The notes under the pieces are model-generated. The model had not been told where the DNA came from. It searched no databases and saw only the letters and a program-made list of their open reading frames with translations. From contig CM032817.1 of the NCBI GenBank assembly GCA_019155185.1, positions 3,094,974 to 3,158,973 of the forward strand: a DNA stretch of 64,000 nucleotides, written 5' to 3'. The stretch is from Beaufortia kweichowensis (lineage: Eukaryota > Chordata > Actinopteri > Cypriniformes > Gastromyzontidae). Made by a program: the position numbers and the translations under genes. Shown here piece by piece: positions 52,426 through 62,600 of this stretch (the first letter of the stretch is position 1; every line of letters begins with the position of its first letter).

Positions 52426-55400
52426 TATTATTATTATTACTATTATTATGATAACAATAAGAGTAGTAATTATTATTATTGTTATTATTATTATTATTAT
52501 TATAACAATAACAGTAGTAATTATTATTATTATTATTATTTGTTGTTGTTGTTTGATACATTTTTTAGGTTAATCTGTGCGTATCCCCATATTCTGTGTT
52601 TTATTATTATGATGTTTGCAGAGACATGGTTTCAAATAGAGATGCTGAGGGAGTGACTGTAAATTGACATGTTCCTCTCTTCAGACTCCATTCATTTATC
52701 GCTCTCTTCTTTTGAAGAGTCAAAGGAATGCAATAGTGGCCTTATTCTTATGGATTCTGTTGGATCAAACGTGAATGCAAAAGACAAGTATGCTCCCATA
52801 TACAGTACTTCTAAACGCGTTTACCCTGATACTCTATACTTATACTCCAAACCAGAAATTGTGAAAAGGTTTTAATCTAGATCTGCACACGCCACCTGCA
52901 CAATGGCTATAAAAATGAGTGGCCCTTAATTATCGTATTCCAATCCGTGAGAAAAAGGGAGAAAGAATGAGTAGGTTTGTCTGAAACAGAATTATGTGAG
53001 TCTGAGCATTCACGGAGAATAAACCCCCCTCTGACAACACTAAACTAATTATTCATAAGAAAATGAGAACACAAAACCAAGAGCAATATCTGCAAAAAAC
53101 ACTGTTATCATGAGACATTTATGGACTAGAATATTCCATTTAAAATCCAATATGAATTGTTACAGCTACAATAAATGAGACTTTCTGTGGCTATAAGAGC
53201 GTATAACTCAAAATTGCTGTGGCAAGTCATGCAACTTGCATGAATAAACATCTCTGTAAAAATCACACCGCTGCAAACTGCTACTGCACGTACAATTTGT
53301 TCATTAATTTAACTCATTTGCACAATATCGCAGAGAGGCCAAAAATAATTCCTGTATTGACACAGCTGTCAAATGATTAAGCAACATCAATCCATCAATC
53401 CATCTGCTTTTTGTAATCACATTTCCACCTGTTCCCAGCGACTGCGTGTTTTTGCAGTGCTGACAGTGACGGCTTTGGGAATGATGAAATGCATAGAAAC
53501 AAGAGTGACAGACACCCAGACACATGTAAGTCGTGTTTATTTATTCGCTTGCCAACCACGGGAATTCTCACCATCAGAGAAACGCAGTGGGACGGCAAGA
53601 CGACAGGTAAACAGGAGAGAAGACACATCAACCAAAACTTCTCTCTCTGCTGCGGTAAATATTTGTGGGAAAACAAACAGTCTAGGAACATCAGCGGGAT
53701 ATATTAAAGACAACAGCAGCGTACTTTGATTCCAGGCCGGAGCTTTCCTTCAGTTCTGAAACAAAAGAGGGCAGCCGAGTTACGTAACCCGCATGCATAC
53801 GAACTCAAACTCACGAATCCGAAGTGGTGATGAGTGTTTTCGCAACGCTGATTGACAAGCCTTTGAACCGCAGGATTCAGCTGACATGTGAAATACGCCG
53901 TCTTGCGCGCGTGCTAACAGTCCCCGATGGACTGGCAGAGTTGATTATATCGCAAACATGATGTCGGATTCAGGAATGCGCTCTAATGCCGTAAAAAACT
54001 CTTTTAGCAGGTAAAACAGCTGAGAAACTGCTTGCTAGCATGATTAATTTAACAAGACATTAATTTTGAGATGTTTCAGCTCAAGAGAAGCTGAAACGCA
54101 AACGCACTCAATGAGTGCTAAAGAGCTTGGAGCAAACACAAAAATATGAATTTTTACATTTTCTGAATGGTAAATGTGAGTTACACTTGCCTGTATAAAA
54201 CTCGTTGATGGTTGCATGTCAGAAGTGCCCAATCACATTCAAACCAATCACACATCATTTGGTACATTCATGTATGAAACGCAAACAATAAGGATAAGTA
54301 AGTTAATTTTTTAGGAATTACTTTAAATCCTTTTTTAAACACAGATGACCCTTTATTTCATTACATAAATGAAACGAATACAAGAAATTAATAAGAAAAT
54401 CAGTTAATTAAATACAGTCAATAGTTCCGGCTAGTTCAGCTCTAAAATCTAATTGTTCGTCATAATTTAAATTTAAAGTAAAAAAAAATATATGTTATGT
54501 TTCTTGGCAACCGCAAACACAATTCTTCAATGAAGTTACATATTTTACAGTATGACATGCTCTATTCAAAACAGCATTTTTCTAATTCCTTTTTTAATTA
54601 TAATGCATTAGCATTTTGACCTCATACTAATTAACAACACGTGGAATCTTTGCAATTCATCACAGTGCAGGATCATTAAACAACAAGTAAAACCAAACAT
54701 TTGTTTAAAAGGTGAATAAATGTGAAAGAAATGGCAATCAGCCACGGCAACTAAAATGTACTTTTCTCTTTGCTTAATTGAAAAATTGGAAGTGTCCTTT
54801 ATTACATTGTTTTATAAAAACAATAAACCACTTCTGCTATGCTTTGTATCTAACACCACTTATTTCACTGTCTCATGCCTAACTGCTTTATTTCAGTAGA
54901 CATGGCAGATCAAACTGAATCAGCTTACAGTGGAAAAAAGCAAACAGGGAAAATATTTACCGTTCTCTGTGCATTCTTCAGGGGGTTTTGCTTTCTTTGC
55001 TAACCGGGGGTCCAACCATGATGTCGTCTTTGTATTGTGGCTGGAGAGGAAAGAAATGGAGCAGAAAAGGGAAAGAGACACATAGAAAGAGAAGGAGAGA
55101 GAGAGAGGAATGATGAGTGTGTTGCAAACTGTTCCTGTAAATCATCACACTGATGAGACAAGAGAGAAAGACGGGAGGTCTCTGGAGATCTCAGCTCTCA
55201 ACGAGGGTGAGAATAAAGTTTAGCTTAACAAAACGGCAATCGATAGTTGTAATTAGCTGTGAGCTTCTCATTAGCACAGCAATAAAGAAAAGAGGAGGAG
55301 CAGGATGAAGAGGATAGGGAGATGTGTGAGGTACTCAATCAGAGAAGAGAAACAAACACTTAAAGGGGTCCAAACACTTTAGCATGTAATATTTTAGCGT

Positions 55401-56647
55401 GAAACTTTACGTCTTAAGCGACGACAATGTAGTCAAAAACTGAAAGTTAAAGTTTCACGTCAACACTACAACGTTATCAAAATGATTCGCCAAAACTACG
55501 AAATCTACGTAATGTTCGTGGCAGGCCATTAGTTGGCGATGTAACTTTGTAAAAAAACTCAAAAGCACATTTTATAATTTGACGTATGCAAATAAAATGT
55601 GTGTTGAGTAACACAAACACAGTCCTGTAGCCTGTGATGTCACCGTTTTCAGAGATTAACTTTATTGTGGCTTACACAAAAAGCATACCGGTATAGTTTT
55701 CAAAAACTTTGAAATACGTTTGTGTTTTGGGACACCCGAAACACTGTTTTCGTGTAAACGAACAGCCATAAAAAACAAAAGTTTTCTGTTTTTAATTGAA
55801 AACATTGTGTAAAAAGGACACTATTCGAGAACCATTTACGATCCAATCCAACTAGGCTTTAAAGTGTCCAAAAAGTTTTTCAGTGCAAACATCAGCTGGA
55901 TATCTCATTTACAAAGATGGTAATAGTTTGACTAACCTAAAATTATTGCTATGCCCTTACAGCATTTGACCTTAAAAAGTAAAATTTCCATAGAAGACCA
56001 TTTAGGTCAGCTACATTAACTCTTGCAGCAATGCAAAAAATTCAGCAGACCATCACTGCATTATAAATTGCTTTGTTACACAATGACACACGTACTGTAA
56101 CTAGGCTTGTGTACAGTAACTCGAAATGTAAACAGCAACGGCACTGAGATCAGTGGGAGGAAGGTAGACTCGACATCTCTGTGATGGGTCTCGACTGATG
56201 GCACTGTGCCGAGCAACTGCCCAGAAAAATTGCAGCCAGGGGCGAAAAGATGGTGTACTTTGATGTACTCGCTCTCTTGGACACTCCACACTTCCCCTGT
56301 ATCTTGTAGCTTGTCCCTCTGGTGTCACTTTCTGTTTTATTTCCTTCTTAGAGGAAAGTGACTTTATTAAATATAAAGGCATATCAAGGGATGCGCTGTT
56401 GGCACCGTGCATTTCCAGTTTATGTCTGTTCGCTCGGGGACTTTAAATGTGATGAAATGCATGTACTGGTGATTAATCCGCTACTGTATGAGCGTGTGTG
56501 TGTGGTAAGAGATAGACATATGGAGAAGTGTCTACGGTTTGAGAATTGAAGGCGATCCGTCTGTGATGGAGATTGAGAAAACAAGGCGCTATTGGCTGCT
56601 TGACAACTCCATTAAATCCTCAATAGTCACGCTGTGTGGGCCAGTGC

Positions 56648-56683
<36 letters not shown>

Positions 56684-59600
56684 TGTGTGTGTGTGCGTGT
56701 GAAAACTGTCCTTGGAGAGTCGCTCACATACAGCTTCTGTCATAAACGATACAACGGAAAACAACGATCTGCTTGTCCCAATGGAAAATTTAATGCTTTA
56801 GTTATGATTGACGCACACACTTTTAACAAGGTATCCATCCTAAATAGGAACATGCAGTAGACATTTTTGAGTTTTGGTACGTCTTTGTTAATTGAGAAGA
56901 GGCGAACGAAACTATTGGGAAGGGGAAACACACAATCGAACACCAATAATCTGCATTGCGTGTCAGATTATTGAAGATATACTTACTCTATAAAGTAGAC
57001 CTCTCCCTTTTCAGTGTAAGCCATCTCCCAGTTATCCGGCAGAAGACCAAGCTCATCGTTTTCATCGGGTTTAGGGGGCGATTTAGGTGGTTCGGTCTCT
57101 TCTTTGGGTGTATCTGTCGGGGTCTCGGAGGGGCATGTGGGGGGCATCTCTCCGGACGCATCTGTACTTTTGTCTTCATGTTCACTGGACTCTAAAAATG
57201 CACAAAATATCTGAATAGGTTAATAAATTAATTTTAAAAAAAAAACGTCCTTGTGCAATAAAAACACTTAACTGCTTCTCTGCAATCTTCTTCTAAATTT
57301 TTGGATTTTTTTACTGTTGCTAATCTTACTAAAACGCAGACAAAAATCGATTACATGAATTAGTATTAATTAATTACATTAATTAATTGGATCTGTTATT
57401 GTACTAGAGCAAAGAGCAATATTAAAATTAAAAGAATAATAACTTTTACATATGCATAACTGTCAACACACCTCTACAAATAGAAAATTGAGAAAGTAGA
57501 ACTTGATACAAAAACAAGATAAATATATTAATAAGTAAATTATTTACAAAAAAGATCTATAATGATAAAAAAGAGCCTGTCAAATTTTTACAATACTCTA
57601 ACTTTTAATGGTGGTGCTGTTAAAACCCCCCAAGTTCCAGACTAAACAGAAAACTGCTGAAAGTGAGTAAGATATACAGAGACAGAAGGAGAAAATATTT
57701 ATAAGGAGATGTAACCGAGATTTGGTGTTTCTGAGAGAATTAAAAAGCAGGTCACTGCAGAACAGAGATGTCAGATGGAGCGGAGCAGAAGATGTGAGAA
57801 ATGACGAAGAACAAATAAAGATGAAGTTTGCTGGACTGTGAGAGAAAAAGTGGAGTGATTAAAACAGAGTCTGCAGTGAGAAAAAGAGAGAGAAGTGGAA
57901 GAAAAGAGAGAGGCGAACGTGTCCTAGTTTGAGTTATGGAGGTTGGAGGTCCCGGAGGAGAGGCACAAAAGAACACAGAGGAGAGGAGGGAGAAAGATCG
58001 AGAAGAAAAGAGCAAGAGAAAAAGTTACGATGAAATAAAAACAGAATAAATGACAGCAATATTCACCACTGCTGATGGTTTAATCGAAGGATAATTATAT
58101 AAACCGAGTCGCATTTACATATACACACATATCTTTGTTTACCTAGATAAAATTTTAATGCATCATGGGTGCGCTCCTTGCGCCAAGTCAGCAACATTGT
58201 TACTTTTTTATTATTATTTTTTATTATTCTTAGACATATTATTCGTTATATGGATCTTTTGTGGAGTAGACAATCCCAGAATGCACCGCAACAAGACGTA
58301 CAATTACATTACGTGTAAATATTACATTTAGATTAATACAATATAGATTTAAACATTTTACTTTGGTGTACTCGTGTGTGTAAATCGCTTTGCATAAAAG
58401 CACCTGCTAAATGTAAAATAATTGTGTTTTATAATTGCCTTGTTAGATGACTAGATATGCATTGATTTTCAGCTTTTGTAGGGCTGAAATCAGTAACTTA
58501 AGTTACAATATTGCCTTAGAAGACTGCTGGCTATGCAGTAGAACGATTACTATGAAATCAAATGGAGATTTTTGCTCAAGTTTACTGCTTTTCTGATTTT
58601 TCTTCTGAAAGAAGCATCAATCATCTGAACCATCTCTTAAACCATACTTAGATTTGCCAAAAGAGTCTGAAATCGAATGTCAGCGTTAGACCAAAAGTGT
58701 TAGTCAACATGTTTACAAATTTAGTAAATTATTAGAAATATATGCTGTGTGTCATTTTTCCCTTTAGCTCTTAAATATACTTTAAGAATCAATGGTGTTT
58801 AACATTACTGTCATAAAACAACAAAACAAAATTTGAAACTTTTTTATAGTACATTGCTGCAGGAGTTTTGATCATTTTAGCATGTCCAGTTCCATCAGCC
58901 CAAAGTCAATGTATTTTTTAAATGGCTTTTTAGTTAAATGTCTAAAATAAAGGTCTGTGGTAGACATAAGCTCTACATAATTTCATGTTTTATTTTATGA
59001 CATAAAACACCAGTAATACCCGACTAGTTGACATTACACGTCATTGCACATAAAAAATCTAAAAGATCAAGCAACATGGGCACAAATCTCAAACGGTGCA
59101 AATGGAGATTCATCAATGCTGTAGTTACTTCAGGGAACATGTTTTCAACAAAGTTTGAAAGAGTTGGAGGGTTTGTGGTGGCGATGCTGATGTTATGCGA
59201 CCGTCTGTTTATAGCATCATGTTAGAGTTTTATCTCTGGCAGTTGTATTTAGGCTTCTAAGATTATCTTAATACACAAAATGTGCAAATCTCATAATCAT
59301 TTGTTAGTCACAGAACATGTTTTTTGTGATATTGCAACAGCATCCACACCTATCCATTTTTACTGTATTTTCACACTGCGAACAATATTACAGTTATTAT
59401 ATATGAAATTATGAAATGGATGAGAATAAATACACATTTTCATTTTTGGGCAGAATTGTATTTTTGGGGTCATCTATTATGTTGGATCAACTTCTGAGCA
59501 TTACATTTTCCTATAGAAAGCTTATATGATCCTTTACATCAATATACAACTTAACTTCAACAGCTTTTCTATTATGCTACATCAACACATCACAATGATA

Positions 59601-62600
59601 AAGCAAAAAGAAAACAGCTTACAGATATGGCACATTTCTGTCCTGCAGAGCTGCTCTTATGCACAGAAAAATAGGAAACGTGTGATAGCATGTTACTGCG
59701 GCGGTTGCTAGGCTATTTCCCTGACAACAGTGGTTACACAAGGTAATCTGGAGCGGAGACAGTTGCTATGATACATGATGCACCGAGCGGCCAGACGATA
59801 ATCATCTGTGTGCCGGTAACCCTGATGTGGGGTCACAGCAGTAACCTAATGTACCTCTCTGGAGGCCGCGTGCATGACATGATGACATCAAAGATATCTC
59901 TTCCTCTTACACTGATTTAAAGCTCCTCACCTGGGGTGATAGCCACTCCGTTGCCGTTGACGACGGGCCTCTCCTCCTCTTCCTCCTCGGGCGGCTCGAT
60001 GCCAGCCTTTTCCATGTTGCTGACGGACTTGTTGCGTCTGCGTTTGCCCTCTGCTCTGGGTGTGGCGCCTGGCAGCAACTGCTCTGCTACATTCAGCAGA
60101 AGATGGCTGGGCTCGGCGGGGGGCTTGGGTGTGCCGTAAAAGTTATCTGCAGCCAATCAGAAAGCAGAGCTTGATTGATCAATAAGAGGGACTGGGAGAT
60201 TTAGTGCAGACTTAAATTTATATGAATGATGCCAACATGTGAAAAATGCATATAGCATTAAGTTGGCAGCCTAAAGATCACGGTTCGATCCAAGTGAACA
60301 TACAAATACTAATAAAAATGTATACCTTAAAAGCAAATGTGAGTCACTTTAGATAAAAGCGTCTGTCAGATGTATATGGGCAGCTGTCAAATATACCGCA
60401 AATAAGTCCTATAGTAAAAATTTAGAAAAAAAAGATAAATCTCTCTCATCCAATTTTTGTAACTCTAACAATGAAGATAAATCCTTCTTATACTATTTGT
60501 GTATTATTAAAATATTTTCTACATTTTTGATGTCCCATAATAGCACACATTTACATACAGTATTAAAGTTGTCAACTACCCATATATGTACATTTTAAAC
60601 CAAACCAAAGCAAACCAAAGGGGGTCTAAAAAAGTTAATTAAATATATAACTTTATTAAAATATTATATAAACTTTATATAAACTTTACATAAAAATATA
60701 ATAATATTTTTATTCCAGATTACCGGCACCCATGTTTGATTTCACCCGCACCTGTTTACCATTACCAGGACTCTTTATAATGTGTGCGTTTGTCCGTTGT
60801 GTTGTGTTAAGCCTGTTGTTCCTGTTTATTGGTCCTGCCTGTTATATCTGGATATTTAATGTTCCTGCCTGAGCTGTGTTTTGCCTGTTGGATTTACTTG
60901 CCTGTTTGAAGATTGTTCCTTCCTGATTTATCTGGATTTTGGATGTACTTTCCTGAGCTATTTTTGCCTTTTGGATTTACCTTTTTGCTTTTGGATATTT
61001 ACCCGTTTATGTTTTGGATGCTTTTTGCCTAACCTTTGTTGTGGATTTTACCTGCCTATGTCCTGCCTCTGTTTGCGCTGTCCATGCGCTTTTTGACTTG
61101 AGTAAACCTTTTTTGAGACTTTACCTGTCCTGACTCTTGCCTTCACCCGTAACACACCGTGGGTGGAACACAGGTTATTTTACTTTAATATTTCATTGAT
61201 ATTTTACTAATCATGACAAACTATATGTTGTAAAAAACCTGTTCATGTTATTCTTATTCTTAAAAATACCTAAATTTAAAATAAATAGTTCGGAAGGTGC
61301 ATTTTCATGTCTATGCTCAATATGTGCGGTGACCGTTATCAGGTTAAATACAGTATTTAGATAAAGATTTTCTATATGCGTTTCTAATATCTTCACTGAG
61401 TGCAGTTTTCCACACTGCTTGGTCAGAGAAAACAATTGTGTCCTTGCAAAAAGACTACCTTGAGATGTCTTTTTCACCAGAAGTCCGTCACCTGTACAGT
61501 GTTACACAATAACTGTTGCTCAAATGATGTGTTTGTGTGAGTGTATGAGTGCTGTTCTGTGTTTACAGACTCAGTAAAAGTGACATGTCTCCCGTGGGAT
61601 GGAGAGACTCTAGAGGAGAGCAGGGCAGCTGGTTTACTACAGCATCAATTCTTCCTGGGTCACTAGCTGACATGATGTTACAGCACACAACAGCTGTAAC
61701 TCATACATATTGACTTCAAAATAATTACAAAAGACCTCTCATTTTCCGTTTCTAATTTCCTGATTTATAAATGATAGAAAAACATATTTGATTACAGATG
61801 ATGATGAATAAAACCTTTCTTAATTCCTGGTCTTACTCTTGTGTTTGACTTATTACAGATTTGGATTTGGTTATTGGATTTTGGAATAACATCTAGTGTA
61901 ACTAATAGAGTTTTTAAGATCCTAAATGTTTTTCTCTACTTGACGTCTCATAGGGAAATTTCTATCATATTGTTAACCATAATAGTCCCATCGGGAACTG
62001 TGAGGAACCTTCCAAAATATCCAGGTTTACTTCGTTGGAAACCTTTAAGAAAAATCTCATTATGATTCTTCTGGATTGGTTCCAAACGACGACAGAAATT
62101 CCATCAGGAATCCTTTAAGAGTTTTTTTGACTGGGGCCTTTGTAAATCCGTCACATATTCCACTTAGAAACCTCTGTTACATTATTAAAGCCGAGCTGTG
62201 AAACGGTCTCAGAGCTCTTTAATGTGCCCGTCACATACACAAAAACATACACCAAAAATTTTACAAAATCAAAACTCTCCATTACAAAAACTGACAGAAA
62301 AAGTAATCAACTCCATGTCCAAAAGAGTGAAAGATGTCAATGGAGTTCGATACAGAGAGAGAGCGAGCGTGTGAGGGGAATTTATTCAGTAGGGATGGAG
62401 TTGTTGGAACTTTAAAGAGAAGAAAAGCTAAGCTTACAAGGCCTAAAATCGCAGGTTTCCCTAAGGGTCTTTTTACATCACGTTGTGAATTAACTAGAGT
62501 TACTGCCAAGCAGATACTTTCCCATGGACTGCTGTTCTCCACAGCAAGCTAAAGAGCTCAACCAGATCAAGTGCAGGATAAAGAAGAAGATTTTCACATT

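Larger units (their letters stand above)
49690..54960 (-). other. magi2: magi2 intron between WW1 and WW2
   Basis: 5.3 kb. Contains (AT)n at 50197-50224, a MITE remnant at 50250-50375, a SINE tail at 50862-50912 and the large TAA/TTA repeat. No exon is required by phase. Confidence 0.7.

Noticed and set aside
52208..52573. Asn/Tyr-rich and Ile-rich frames of about 115 codons
   Set aside because: Translation of the TAA/TTA repeat on either strand; not protein-like.
53727..53758. Exon-like segment between the WW exons (minus, ELKESSGLES)
   Set aside because: A TTTCAG acceptor and a possible GT follow, but the 31-nt length breaks frame, and the flanking exons already join exactly to ECTENELPYGWEK as in human.
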